Positions 46,509-57,519 of a stretch of DNA of 64,000 nucleotides are shown in pieces. Source of the stretch: Ophioderma brevispina (Eukaryota; Echinodermata; Ophiuroidea; Amphilepidida; Ophiodermatidae); contig JAMKCH010007122.1 in NCBI GenBank assembly GCA_023653785.1, positions 62,001-126,000 on the forward strand, in the 5' to 3' direction. Below the pieces are notes generated by a model. The model was not told where the DNA came from. It searched no databases and saw only the letters and a list, made by a program, of their open reading frames with translations. Every line of letters starts with the position of its first letter. Position 1 is the stretch's first letter. The position numbers were made by a program, and so were the translations under genes.

Positions 46509-46771
46509 GTTCCTTTAGAAAGGCCATATCGCAAAGCAGTGTGCCGCCGTGGCACAGTCCAAACCAGTCTATCTTGGTGAGATCCCTGACAGTCAAACAT
46601 CGTATCTTGTAGAAGGGATGATTGGTGGGAGAAAGGCTTGTGTCCTACTTGACACAGCTTGCCAACAATCCACAGTCCATCAAGCATTTGTGGAAGACAA
46701 GGATTACATCGCCAAGACAGTTGAGGTCAAAGGTTTGTTTACTACCCGTGAACCATCTACGGCAGTCTTAA
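46500..46771 (+). pseudogene. Degenerate zinc knuckle and retropepsin N-terminal part
   Basis: At about 46500-46545 the KGHIAKQC end of a CCHC knuckle is visible, but its second cysteine and the reading frame are lost. Downstream the frame opens: SYLVEGMIGGRKACVLLDTA places the aspartic protease catalytic triad (Asp-Thr-Ala after Leu-Leu), followed by the flap side. The frame is cut at 46771 by a TTAA-flanked insertion and resumes at 47831. Confidence 0.75.
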
Positions 46772-46906
46772 GGGGTGGGTCTACGTTTTTTGCCCAATTT
46801 TCGATTGCAATTTTCTTGACTTTACCAATATGTTACATATGCATGTTGTAAATCATATTGTAGCCCATGTTGGAAAGTTTTGAAAAATGGTAATTATTTT
46901 GATCTT

Positions 46907-46920
46907 GTTGCCATGGCAAC
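46907..46920. promoter_or_regulatory. Perfect X-box palindrome GTTGCCATGGCAAC, site 1
   Basis: 14-bp palindrome identical to the consensus bound by RFX transcription factors (two GTTGCC half sites). It lies inside the TTAA-flanked transposon. Binding is inferred from sequence only. Confidence 0.4.
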
Positions 46921-47054
46921 TGAACAGGGCCTCTGAATGGCTAAACACGAGAACAAACGTAACTGCTTACCAGTATTTTGCACTTACACCATACTTGGGT
47001 AGAAGGTGCATGGGTACAATGCGCAGAAAACCATGAAGCCGGATTTTTGAAATG

Positions 47055-47068
47055 GTTGCCATGGCAAC
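47055..47068. promoter_or_regulatory. Perfect X-box palindrome GTTGCCATGGCAAC, site 2
   Basis: Second exact copy, 148 bases from the first, in the same transposon. The two are surrounded by different sequence, so this is not a simple local duplication. Confidence 0.4.
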
Positions 47069-47830
47069 CAGGAGCTGACCAATTAGGGAACTTTATGCCA
47101 TAATTCAAAATTGAAGCCCTAATTCAAAAATCTGGCTTCATGGTTTCACAGCCCTATAGATGCTTAATATCTGTGCCAAATTTCATGTTGTTACGACCTT
47201 TCGTTTTTGAGTTACGTTCGTTCCCGTTTCATAAATGTTCGATTTTCACCATTTGAGATATTGAGCGAAACGTAATTGAAAATATTAAAATTTGCAAAAA
47301 AAACTATTAATTTGGCCCACAATTTGGAAATAATTGTTCTTTTATTTTAAAATATAAATTATTACATTTTTTGAGTGCATTTTTGGTGCAAATTGGGGAT
47401 GATCTAATGGGTTAAATTATTTTTTTTAAATAATCGTCTTAAATATCACTGGGTGAGTGATAATAAAGAAATACATAAGAAATGCTGTCGAGCTGAAAAT
47501 TTCGAGTTAGTTTGATGCATAATGAATTTATTTAATGTTTTAATAAATTAATTTTGAAAAAGCTTGTAATATGTAGTCATAATAAGAAAAAAATATATTT
47601 GCTTAAAAATCACAGGGTGAGCACTTTTTACATACAAATGTATACAAAAATGCATCGAACGTGCAAGACTTGCTTACTTTAATCGAGCATACAATTTGAA
47701 TGGAATGTCCTATTTACCTCAAACAAAAAGCAAATGAAAGCTGAAAGTTTACACTTTCCTATTGTGCTATAATCTCATTTGTGCTAGTAGACTCATTTTC
47801 TTCAATTTGAAAACATAGACCCCCTCTTAA

Positions 47831-47990
47831 ATGTAAATTGCGAGTACTACACTGGCGATCTTGAAGTTGGTGTTGTAGAAGACCTACGTGTAGGGCTCCT
47901 ATTGGGTGTTGAGGCTCTTGGGAAGGAAGTCCTTATAATCACCAGAAGTACGAATAAGAAACTCCAATAACAGGATAATTAGTCTCTTGA
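47831..47990 (+). pseudogene. Retropepsin C-terminal part
   Basis: Continues the protease frame after the TTAA insertion: VNCEYYTGDLEVGVVEDL then RVGLLLGVEAL, the hydrophobic-Gly motif near the end of retropepsins. The frame closes by about 47970. The reverse transcriptase and RNase H that should follow are absent; a TA-flanked foldback and then integrase come next, so about 2 kb of pol has been lost. Confidence 0.7.
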
Positions 47991-48053
47991 GTCCGAAAAA
48001 CAAGATGGACTTAAACTGAAACGTATCAATGAAAGCGAAAATGATAACAAATA

Positions 48054-50373
48054 GTCCAGGCTGCTACAGATTCATTGATAACTAATATCACCCTTGTTTT
48101 ATTAGATATATGTTTTTCAACGGTTTCTAGACCAGATTTTTATACCTTGAGCATTTTTGTAAAAACACAAATAATCAAAATGGCCACCAAAACACAAAAC
48201 ATTCATCTCTTGTTCACTCAGAAGATGTAATTTTTAAGCCTGTCTCATTTAAACATTCATTGTGACTAATTAACATATGATTCTGTAACCACGTAATCAA
48301 TTAATTCAATATGGCCGTCAATACAATAAAGTGTCTGATTGTGATCTATTTTTGACTGCAGTTTGGTAATTGGGTATCGATCTTGGTATTTTGGCAGTCA
48401 AATTAATTAAAACCATAAGACATATTTTTAAAAAAATGTGATGATAAATTCCGTTATTATAGGATCCAAGATGGCTTCCGAAACTCTAACATGCCTAAGA
48501 AGGTTATAATTGATAGCTGTGTCTAACCTGGTACTGCAATGTTTGTGTTTATCCCTGTAAGTCAATCGGATCAATGTACACATCAATAGGTCATCAGAGG
48601 AATCGATACATGTAAGATGGATATCCAATATGGCTGGAAATGACACTTACTTAGCGGCGAAAAATCTGATCATTAATAGTCTACAGTGTGGTTCAAAAAA
48701 GGTTTACACTTTTATATCTGCAAATCTCTCAAAAGTGGGTTTACATATCACAATTTTTTGAAGATATTCATTATCGACAACATCTTGTTATAACCTTTTG
48801 AAAACGGCGTTCAAAACAAAGCTCAAATAACAAAATGGCGGTCATATAGCGAAAAATGGTCAAAACCCACTTTGCACACACGTAAGTCTATGGGACAACC
48901 ATTTATGGTTAACAGAAATCAATACCATTGCGTGAACTGGAGGTCTACTCACTTAACAAACTACTGAACACCCTTCACATTTGTGTGAAATGTTTACCGT
49001 TTGAAACTGAATGAGAGAATATCTCAACCGTGAAACTGAACTTGAAATGCCTATTTAAATAATAATTAAGTTGATTTCAATTGGGGAAGCATTTTAAATT
49101 GAAAGGTACATACATGTTTTTCTTGCCATGACTGATCGAGACCCTGCTTGTACATTTTCAAGTTTGCATGGTTTGGGACAAGATCATAAAGTAGAAATAT
49201 TGCAGCCGTTTTATTTTTAAATTTATAAGAGAAACTTGAAATAATTTGAGGTGTCTTAATTCTTACCTTTGTGGTTATTATTAAATACCAAGTCCCATGA
49301 CAGGGTGCATTGTTCAATGTGTGTGTATCAATCTTGGATATAATCGTGACCACCAACAGAGTGCCATTGACTTACGTGTGTGCAAAGTGGTTTTTGACCT
49401 TTTTTCTCTAGATGGCGGCCATTTTGTCATTTCAGCTTTGTTTTAACGCCGTTTTCACCAGGTTTCCAACAGATATTGTAGGTAATAAATACCTTCAAAC
49501 TATTTTGATATGTCTACCCACTTTTGAGAAATTTGCAGAGGAAAAAGTTAAACTTTTTTTTGGACCACTCTGTAGAGAGATAGGTTTGTTTCTTTGTTTT
49601 GGTAGGTTTTGGGCATCCATTGGGATTCTATGTTGGATATTTGATGAATAACGCTCAATGACACTTAAGATTAGCCTTGTTTGGATTTTTGGAAGTGATA
49701 ATTCAACTAAACAACAAAATATATATCTTAGCCTGCAGCTGAATAATTTACTGACCTTTACTGATTGACATTTGCAGCCATGCATATTGAACGCCTACTC
49801 TGGATGCCATCTTGCAATATCAATCACTTTGATTATGTTATGATATTTAAATTGCTCTGAATCCGTAATAGTGATATACACAAACGTGGCAGCTCTTGCC
49901 ATTAAGTAGTAATGAATTTTGCCATTTTGAAGCCATCTTGAATGGTTTATTGAATTTGAATTTATTAGTAACTGTTTAAAGCTATTCCATAATGGTTTCA
50001 ATTAATATATTGATTGCTAAAGCATGGTATATATACCAAGTTCTAAAAGTTCAAACGTAGATAAATATCAGATGCTTTGTTGTATTGGCGGCCATATTGA
50101 ATCTCTTTATTAGGTGGTTAATTAATCATATTTTAATTGGTCACAATGGGCGTTTTGACTTGACAGGCAAAAACAAATCACAACTTTTGAGTAATTAACA
50201 TATGAGATTTTAGTGTTTTGGTGGCCATTTTTGAATGTGTCGTTTCCTCGAAAATGCTCAAGGTTTTCGTCTGGCATCCATCGGATTCAGATTCAGCAGG
50301 AAAAACCGGTCTAGAAACCATTGAAAAACATTTATATATGGTATAACAAGGTCACGTGGTCTGTAGCCTGGAC
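48054..50373. mobile_element. 2.3-kb foldback transposon, TA target
   Basis: The ends GTCCAGGCTGCTACAG and the inverse GTCCAGGCTACAGACC are flanked by TA on each side (48052-48053, 50374-50375). The whole element is an inverted repeat with arms of roughly 1.1 kb. Mirrored blocks include TTTTTCAACGGTTTCTAGACC, ATGGCCACCAAAACAC, TTAACATATGA, ATTCAATATGGCCG, CAAAATGGCGGTCAT and ACCCACTTTGCACACACGTA. The arms have diverged by indels. The frames inside (up to 96 codons) carry no transposase motif. The TA duplication suggests a Tc1/mariner-type mechanism. Confidence 0.8.
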
Positions 50374-50397
50374 TAAAAGCTATTAGCACTCCAAGTC

Positions 50398-51728
50398 CTT
50401 ACTCTACTGGCAACAAAGATAAACCGAGAGATGATCAACAATGGATGGATATCAACCCGCATGAACTCAAGAAGGCTCAGAGGGAAGATTCATCACTTGC
50501 TGGAATAAGGGATCGGACAATCCCTTCTTCACGATGTTGACAAGCACAACTTACGTTTCTTCTGGGAGAATGACACTCTCAGGGCCGCCGAGAGAAATTG
50601 CGGGCCCGGGGGGAACCTTGGAGTTACGGGCCCCCCCTTTTACCAACTTCGTTTTCCAGAACACCAAACGGGGGGATTTGGAAGTTACAACAATGGCTGC
50701 GAAGCGGCCATGAAGCGGCGCGGGGTGTGGGATCTGCATAATGTAGTTGATCGATGGGTGTTTTTGTTTGAATTATTCTTAAGCCTATTGTGTTTATGGA
50801 GACGGACCAGGGGGTGGGTGCGGGTGTGTCCCCCTCCCGCGCGAAGCGCGGAAGCCTTGCAATGTTCACTTTCCAAAACACATTTTCTCATGAAAATTTT
50901 ATAGAAACAATTCGAAATTGGTAAGAAGACCACTTTATAATTCATGACCAACCGTTTTATAAAACAAAATCTTAATTGTTTTTGTGTAATTTCTCAACCC
51001 AAGAGAGGCCCTGCACATAATAAAATGGAAAAAGTGTATAGATTTTAAAAAAAAATGGAAAGTTCGTAGGTTACAGAATATTTTCTCAACGTAAGTTAGG
51101 CTTGGGTATCATTGTCGCTCGAATTTTTCAAACGAAGAGAGGCTCTATATTTATTAATCGCGCGTAGCGCGAAAAAAAATGGAAATTTCGTGGGATACAG
51201 AGTATTTTCTCAAGGTAAGTAGGCCTAGGTATCATTGTCGCTTGAGGGGGAAATGGGCCTCATGTATCCGCCAATGCTCTCTCTTTCTCTCTCGCTCTCT
51301 CTCTCCATCCCTCTCTCTCACTTTCTCTCCCTCTCTGACTTTTGTCACAACTGCAAGGGCTGAACTTTTATTTTTTTACGGGCCCCTAGGAACCCGGGCC
51401 CCCTAGGACCCCGGGCCCGGGGTCAATTACCCCCTTTGACCCCCCCTCTCAGCGGTACTGGACACTCTTCACAAAAAGTGGAAGAAGAATCCTCACCAAG
51501 AGAGCTAACACTTGGTTGTTCCAAACAAGTATAGAAAGCTCATACTCTCCATAGCCCATGATCTTCCAATGGCTGGACATCTAGGAGGGGAAAAGACAAA
51601 AACAAGATCATTTCATCTTTCTACTGGTCTGGAGTGTTTGGAGAAGTAGCCTATTATGTCAAATCCTGCCACAATTGCCAAGTAACAAGAATATCAGTGC
51701 AGCCCCAGGCCCATTGCAGCCAATGAGT
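50398..51728 (+). pseudogene. Gypsy-like integrase zinc-binding region, copy 1 (hAT-interrupted)
   Basis: Outside the hAT insert (50580-51460) the plus strand encodes VPNKYRKLILSIAHDLPMAG-type text with AGHLGGEKTKTR, then YYVKSCHNCQVT in a neighbouring frame. This is the H2C2 zinc-binding domain at the start of gypsy-type integrases. Frameshifts separate the segments. The unit ends CAATGAGT before a run of 21 A. It is repeated at 51750-52190. Confidence 0.75.
50580..51460. mobile_element. hAT non-autonomous transposon, 881 bp
   Basis: Exact 8-bp target duplication GACACTCT at 50572-50579 and 51461-51468. The termini are CAGGGCCGCCGAGAG and the inverse CAGTACCGCTGAGAG, with mirrored GGGCCCGGGG subterminal blocks. 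The tandem integrase copy at 51750-52190 shows the uninterrupted site with one GACACTCT. The interior has a CT microsatellite (51280-51335) and GCGCGAAGCGCG patches and encodes no transposase. Confidence 0.93.
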
Positions 51729-51749
51729 AAAAAAAAAAAAAAAAAAAAA
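51729..51749. repeat. Poly(A) run between integrase copies
   Basis: A run of about 20 A lies exactly at the junction of the two direct copies of the integrase segment. Confidence 0.85.
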
Positions 51750-52190
51750 CTTACTCTACTGGCAACAAAGATAAACCGAGAGATGATCAACAGTGGATGG
51801 ATATCAACCCGCATGAACTCAAGAAGGCTCAGAGGGAAGATTCATCACTTGCTGGAATAAGGGATCGGACAATCCCTTCTTCACGATGTTGACAAGCACA
51901 ACTTATGTTTCTTCTGGGAGAATGACACTCTTCACAAAAAGTGGAAGAAGAATCCTCACCAAGAGAGCTAACACTTGGTTGTTCCAAACAAGTATAGAAA
52001 GCTCATACTCTCCATAGCCCATGATCTTCCAATGGCTGGACATCTAGGAGGGGAAAAGACAAAAACAAGATCATTTCATCTTTCTACTGGTCTGGAGTGT
52101 TTGGAGAAGTAGCCTATTATGTCAAATCCTGCCACAATTGCCAAGTAACAAGAATATCAGTGCAGCCCCAGGCCCATTGCAGCCAATGAG
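51750..52190 (+). pseudogene. Gypsy-like integrase zinc-binding region, copy 2 (uninterrupted)
   Basis: Direct repeat of 50398-50579 joined to 51469-51728, nearly identical base for base. It lacks the hAT element and so provides its empty site. It encodes the same broken H2C2 region and continues into the integrase core. Confidence 0.8.
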
Positions 52191-52370
52191 CATTGTTGAT
52201 GTTGCTTTTGAACGCATAGCGATGGACATTGTAGGGCCCTTGTCTATGACTCCAAGTCGACAGAGGTTCATTTTTTAGTCGTAGTTGACTACCAACCAGG
52301 TTTTCCGAAGCTATCCCTTAGCCGATGTAATTGCTATAGCATAGCAAAAGCTGAGTCCAGCTCTAGTCTA
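52190..52370 (+). pseudogene. Gypsy-like integrase catalytic core, N-terminal remnant
   Basis: The frame reads SIVDVAFERIAMDIVGPLSM, placing the first catalytic aspartate of an rve integrase core (the D in MDIVGPL), followed by a shift and a VVDYQTRF-type strand with the next conserved region. The rest of the core (second Asp, Glu) is missing. The relic ends where the antisense reverse transcriptase relic begins. Confidence 0.75.
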
Positions 52371-52372
52371 GG

Positions 52373-53585
52373 TCAAGACGATTCGCTTGAATTTTTTACC
52401 AGCGAACTGTTGAAATCATAGCTTGTGGTGTGTATACAGAGACTGGGGGATTTCATGTCCCCCTGTCTGTTCACAAAGACCACCACATTCGTGTTGGTGA
52501 CGCGTCCGTCGAAATGACGTGTTGTGGAAGGGAAGCTGGGAACTTCCCCCAACCAAGTGCAGAGCGAAGCATCCACCATTCCAGCTCCTTCCGGGGAATG
52601 GCTGTCATTGGGATACCCCTGGATATTGGATGCCGACTGGGTCAGTAGTGCGTCAATAGATACAACTGAAGAGCTCTCATATGAAGGCGAAAGCCCAAGG
52701 CAAGGTCTACCAGAGTGGCGTGCGGAGCGCTGTGAAACATCCCCGCACACGACACCGCGTTCGTCACCCGCTCTGGTGAAGGGACAACTAATCCGTGGAC
52801 GACCAGGTCGATCTGTGCACCAAGTAAAGTGAGGACCTGTGTCGGTACAAAGTTGGACTTCTGGTGATTGCCCAAGAAGCACAGACTTATCACTGTTCGC
52901 ACTACGAACTCGAGTTTCCGCAGTGCATCGACCCTGGGCGGGCTGTAGATAGATCAGTCGTCCATGTAAACACAGGATAATTCTCCGATGCCGGAGGTAC
53001 GCTGCTGTACCACCCGGGTAAAACCTCATGGAGCGGTGAACAGACCAAAGGAGAGGCAGCGAATCCGGAACGTCTCTCCATTCACCGAGAAACGGAGCCA
53101 CTGACTGTTTGTCATCTCGGTGAATTAGGATATGGAGATAGGCGTCTTGAGCTAGAGGTCCAGTGACGTCGTCCAGGTCTCCCCCCCCCCCCCCTTGATC
53201 GGACAACGTAGAACCGTGGACAATGTTTCCATCCGAAAACGCACTGGCTTGAAGAAATCATTGAGCGGCTAGAGATTTAAGATCGGCCGCCAATCGCACG
53301 TCTTCTTTGGAGCTAGGAAGAAGGTAGACCACCCCCGCCCCCGGAAGGGGCCTGGCCCGGACGATCGCCTCTTTGCGGCGAAGCTCCTCGACTTCCGCCA
53401 AGAGTCTCCGATTCTCGAGGCACCTGGGAAGGACAGTGGTCTTCATCGGTATGTAACGGGGTGGTGCTTGGCACGAAAGGGTTGGTCTTGGGCGCATGTG
53501 GCTTGGCCCCCTTCAAAGTAGAGGGCTTCGCAGTAAGCAGGACACCTCCACGGAAACTCCCCTCAATCATCATTGTAACTGTCAC
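52373..53585 (-). pseudogene. DIRS-like reverse transcriptase relic
   Basis: Minus-strand segments in several frames, in order, are: VEELRRKEAIV with PLPGAG (53330-53420), a WRPIL-type palm start near 53280-53310, a DAYLHILIHRD-type segment (near 53150), a YMDD catalytic motif at 52957-52968 followed by a stop, then NHQKSNFVPTQVLT.LGAQID and VVPSPERVTN (52750-52870). The KSxxVPTQxxTxLG and PxPERV text is what I associate with DIRS-type retrotransposons more than with Ty3 elements. Frameshifts and a stop at the catalytic site show it is dead. The uninterrupted 277-codon frame (52373-53206) is a mixture of real and shifted frames and is not a protein. Confidence 0.6.
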
Positions 53586-53589
53586 AGTA

Positions 53590-55839
53590 CCTTGGCAATA
53601 ACGAATATTGCCTCATTTTTTTTTCATATTAAATTTCACTCAAGGAAGTGTGTGTGTGTTTGTTGTAAACACCAGGGTCACATCATCTATAAACATTATA
53701 TCCTTACCATACTCTGACCATATATCCAAGGGTTACATTTAAATTGGTGTGTTACTGTCATCTTCAAGTGAACCCCACCTACACAATTACAACTGCCGAT
53801 GGAAAATCAATCATAATGCAATAAATTGAAATGTGCAAATAATTTTTAAAGCCTATGCTTCACCTATATAATAATGAAATCACGAAATGCACCTTTAATC
53901 ATTACAATAACTAAATTGGATTATTGATGCAACTCTTCAAGATATTAAGCTTTAATCATTTGTAATTTTTTTTGTATTAATTGTTTTGTATAAAATATTT
54001 TCATTTTCACTGGACATGGAAATTGTGATGGTGGTGTAGGCAAATCAATAGTAAAACATGGAGTAAACCTATATATGTAAACCTCAGAACCAAATGGTAT
54101 ATTAATGCGATTTCCAACTTCATGAACTTGCACAGATCCAAAAAATATGCAGGTAACTTTTTTGCCGTAACGTTTCCTTTAAATCAATTATTTTTATTAT
54201 GAAAACTCTGCTTATTTGCATTTTCATCTTCCAAGTTACAACCGTTTTTTTCCCCCTGGTTAACAATGTAGTCGTATTAGTTTAATCGGTAGTCCGTGTG
54301 TGTAGATGATGGGTGTCTATCCATCTTCTAAGGACTTTTCCACTGACTCTTTAAAATTGAAGATGAAATCCGCGACTTCTCTATCGGATGACCATGACCT
54401 ATCAAGTACAACTTTCCCCGTTCACTTTGCATCGTAGTTTCACTTGCAATTTTATTGTATACATTGTATATTTTGTACTATAATCACTCATATGTTGCTG
54501 TACAAATGCTGGTATAGTCATGAGCATACAAAACTAGAATTTGGCGGTTTTCGGCTTTCGCGCTCACTATATTCAAAGAATATAAGCTGTGGGCCGCTCC
54601 ATAAAAAAAAAACTTAACATTTTAGTGACACATACACATCAACACATACATACTACAACGGATTGCAAAGTGGTCCTGCCAGCTACACTGGCGGCCCACA
54701 ACAAATTAGTTCTCAATGCCACATTAAAATTGTGCAGACATACATACTATTATAATGTCATTGCAACTAGTTTAAAACTAAAATTGACAGTCAAATTGTG
54801 AATATAATCCCTCATTGTATTTCTATCAAGCCTGTTTATTACAAGCAGGGCTATTACACAAAGTATCAATGACCCAGTCCAAGGCAAGAGCAAGTTAAGA
54901 TCTGTGTGTTCGAAAACCCAAAGCCACACTGCTTGTTTTGTTCCTGGGAGCCGGGTTCTAAAAAATCCAGATCTCCACAAGACAAGACAAACTTCTGGGG
55001 AGAGAATGAATTGCCGGATAACACGGTTTTCCATCCACGTTAAATAAATAACATGTGCAAAGGTATTTTAATGGGTACAGTAAATTCCCAAGGTGCCCTA
55101 AGTAATGATTTTAAATATCCTGTCATATTTGTAAGTCTACATTTCATTTCCATAGCAATGTTAAAAAATATATGGGTATAAATGTCCATGGGGCACTTTT
55201 CCTTGTAGTAAACACGCCCCCCAAAAGGTAACTCCCTACGCCTGAAATTTGTCAGTTCAAACGATACATAGGATTATACAAGTGCATTAACATTGGAAGC
55301 GGTGTTTATTTACACTTATTTTTACACCTCATTTGTGAAGTATTGTTGAAGTTAGGCCCACTTGACTGAATCCACCCCAGGATTTAAAAGTTACAGTATA
55401 AACCCGATAGAGGAGAATTAGTCATACAGAGAAGAAGCGGATTCCACTGACTTCCATTGAAAGAGTATAATTTGTTGAGGTTTTCCTGCAATTTTTTTAC
55501 TTATTCTAAAATTAATTGTAATTACCTTTTAGGTATATATTCAGTAATTTATTCAATTGAATCTTTCATTTACTATTTTATTCATTTTGTTCCTAATTTA
55601 TTCTTTATTATTGAAAAAGTCAGTAATACAAGTAAAATAAGAGAAACATCACCATCCATTCCGTGTATTTTATTCACTTATTTCTTGATCTACCATTTCT
55701 ATTTTATTGCTTCATATCAAATTTTATTACAAAGTCAGTAAATAAATTTAATTTATGACAAATATCACCATGCATTCCGTTTATTTTCACAAAAATAACA
55801 TTAGCGAAAAATATATGAATGAATAAATAATACAAACAT
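53590..55839. other. Non-coding stretch
   Basis: AT-rich sequence with simple GT repeats (53651-53662). The minus-strand 94-codon frame at 54750-55034 has a hydrophobic stretch (LILCVIALLVI), but no family is recognised. The segment 54538-54565 (TTTGGCGGTTTTCGGCTTTCGCG) resembles words at 37436-37466 and 41082-41105. No exon can be supported. Confidence 0.35.
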
Positions 55840-56424
55840 TACAAGGAGGAGGAAACCAGAGTACCCGGAGAAAACCTGCAAGGCCTAGTATGGACTGGAA
55901 ACCAAATCGCAGGCCCGACCGAGGGTCGAAACTGGGACCACAGTGGTTTTGTTTGCTCGTATCTACAAGTCATTGGTAATGGCTTGCGGTGGTGTCAGGA
56001 TTTGTTCAACTAGTGTGCTGAACCGGGGCCGCGTGTATCTATGATACGGACGCTCTTAACATGGCCCGCTATTTGAGGCTGGGGCGGATTGGGAACAGTC
56101 AGGGGTTCCACCCTACTCTTATTCGACACTGACTGCGATTGTACATGTACAGTTGTGGATCTCTGTACACGGGACCGACGGCTTAACGTCCCCTCCGAAG
56201 GACGGGATGCTTTCATGATCCATTTGCCCAATTCCAAGTGAACCATGGAGGAGAGCGGTATTCTGTATTTAATAAATAGCTGGTATACAGATCAAATCCA
56301 GAATTTATAGTACCCGAATAAATCTCAGCAAGTGCCACGACCCCACCGGGATTCGAACCCGGGAATTGTTTATGGTAAATTTGCGCCAGAGGCAAGCACC
56401 CTAACCGCTAGGCCACGCTCTCTT
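55840..56424 (-). mobile_element. tRNA-derived SINE with composite tail
   Basis: Read on the minus strand from 56424: an A-box-like TGGCCTAGCGGTTAGG, then a B box GGTTCGAATCCC (56348-56359) in a CCCGGG/CCCGGT T-arm. After these come a long tRNA-unrelated body with 'GTCCTTCGGAGGGGACGTTA' and 'AGCCGTCGGTCCCGTGTACA' (about 56165-56215), and finally the word GGTTTTCTCCGGGTACTCTG (55858-55877). The last word is shared by the 3' regions of many SINE/LINE families in marine animals. The cloverleaf has an over-long variable region and is not a functional tRNA. The body and the tail may be two adjacent elements. Confidence 0.6.
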
Positions 56425-56888
56425 AGAGGGTCCGTTACTATGTGTTGTTTTAAATATGTATCGTAATTGGGTCTGAACCTGTAGAACCTAGCACAGTGGT
56501 GCAAAGCTAGGAAAGACCCACTGCGCTAACCCGACCCCCCCCAAAAAAAAAACGTTGGATATAAGAGGTTATTTCTGATTTTTTTAATATATGAATACCG
56601 GACGAGGGAGAGGTATGTGGGTCATGGGTACGGCGGTCCGGTAAGTACGTAATTCCTGTTTTTAAATTGAAAAACAAAAATGAAACCAGTGTTTGAAAAT
56701 TCTCAAGACTGGAATAATACCGAAAGGCATTGTGGGAAAAATGGATTCGCCCGTAGAGATTGCGTGTTAACTATTCCGTGTTTGCGAGTACCGAAGTACC
56801 CGACAAAAACGTTCAATTTTCTCGCTAGGTTCTACAGGTTCAGACCCAATTACGATACATATTTAAAACACATAGTAACGGACCCTCT
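56425..56888. mobile_element. MITE with about 65-bp near-perfect inverted termini
   Basis: Left 56425-56492 (AGAGGGTCCGTTACTATGTG.., ATGTATCGTAATTGGGTCTG, AACCTGTAGAACCTAGC) and right 56824-56888 are inverse copies with only a few differences. The 330-bp interior is non-coding; one 75-codon frame crosses it and the right terminus. The high similarity of the arms suggests a recent insertion. A target duplication is not obvious. Confidence 0.85.
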
Positions 56889-57346
56889 GATGCCAAAACT
56901 TCCATAGAACCCCTCCGTTTTCCGGAGATATTTGAGATTTAGTTTCATTTATACACATTCTCTATGACGGACTGATAACGTTAATCTCTCGCGCAGTACC
57001 AATTTAGATAATATCTTTCGCAGTCTGTGACACAGACTACACACTTTCCAGACCGCCGTAGGTCATGGGAACACCCATGACCGATCCACATCAAAATCGA
57101 TTTGTGGTTTGTGTCTGCATTGCAGTGATCTACTTGGATGGATTTGATTTTTTGTTTCAATGCAAGCGCAACTAAAAATTAGACAAATACAAAAATATAA
57201 ACTTAATATATTCCAGCGTTAAAATACGCCGGCCGAAAAAGGGGTCTCTGGCAGCCCCCTTATGCAGTTAATTTGTTAATTTCAAGTAATCTCTCATTTC
57301 TTCTTGGTAAGAGGTTCTTGATTCCATTATGTGCCTTTCGGTAATT
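56889..57346. other. Non-coding stretch
   Basis: Unique-looking, non-coding. A short GAAAAAGGGGTCTCTGGCAGCCCCCTTATGC patch at about 57234-57264 looks like a transposon end, but no partner was found. Confidence 0.4.
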
Positions 57347-57350
57347 CCGG

Positions 57351-57515
57351 TGTAAAAGGAGACATGGTCCGGCAGGACCCATAGTCCGGGCTCCATAGAC
57401 GACTACGGAATAAACGTGAAACTAATCTTGCTTTAAGAGTCAACTGAATCGAGTGAACCTTTTCTTCACCATTGTAGGCGGACTGTGTGTCCGGAGGACT
57501 ATAACTCCTGCCACA
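57351..57515. mobile_element. CCGG-flanked MITE, copy 3
   Basis: CCGG at 57347-57350 and 57516-57519. It begins TGTAAAAGGAGACATGGTCC and ends GGACTATAACTCCTGCCACA. The interior has ACGGAATAAACGTGAAACTA and GAGTCAACTGAATCGAGTG. Adjacent to copy 4, sharing the central CCGG. Confidence 0.85.
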
Positions 57516-57519
57516 CCGG

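Larger units (their letters stand above)
46772..47826. mobile_element. TTAA-flanked DNA transposon inside the protease gene
   Basis: TTAA occurs at 46768-46771 and 47827-47830. The termini GGGGTGGGTCTACGTTTT and the inverse GAGGGGGTCTATGTTTTC are similar. The protease reading frame is co-linear on either side when one TTAA is counted, so the insertion site is certain. The 1,055-bp element has no transposase and is non-autonomous. It carries two perfect GTTGCCATGGCAAC palindromes. Target choice resembles piggyBac; the superfamily is not proven. Confidence 0.85.

Noticed and set aside
52373..53206. 277-codon minus-strand frame taken as one protein
   Set aside because: The conserved reverse transcriptase pieces (including YMDD) fall in several frames, so the long frame is a chance splice of in-frame and shifted parts.
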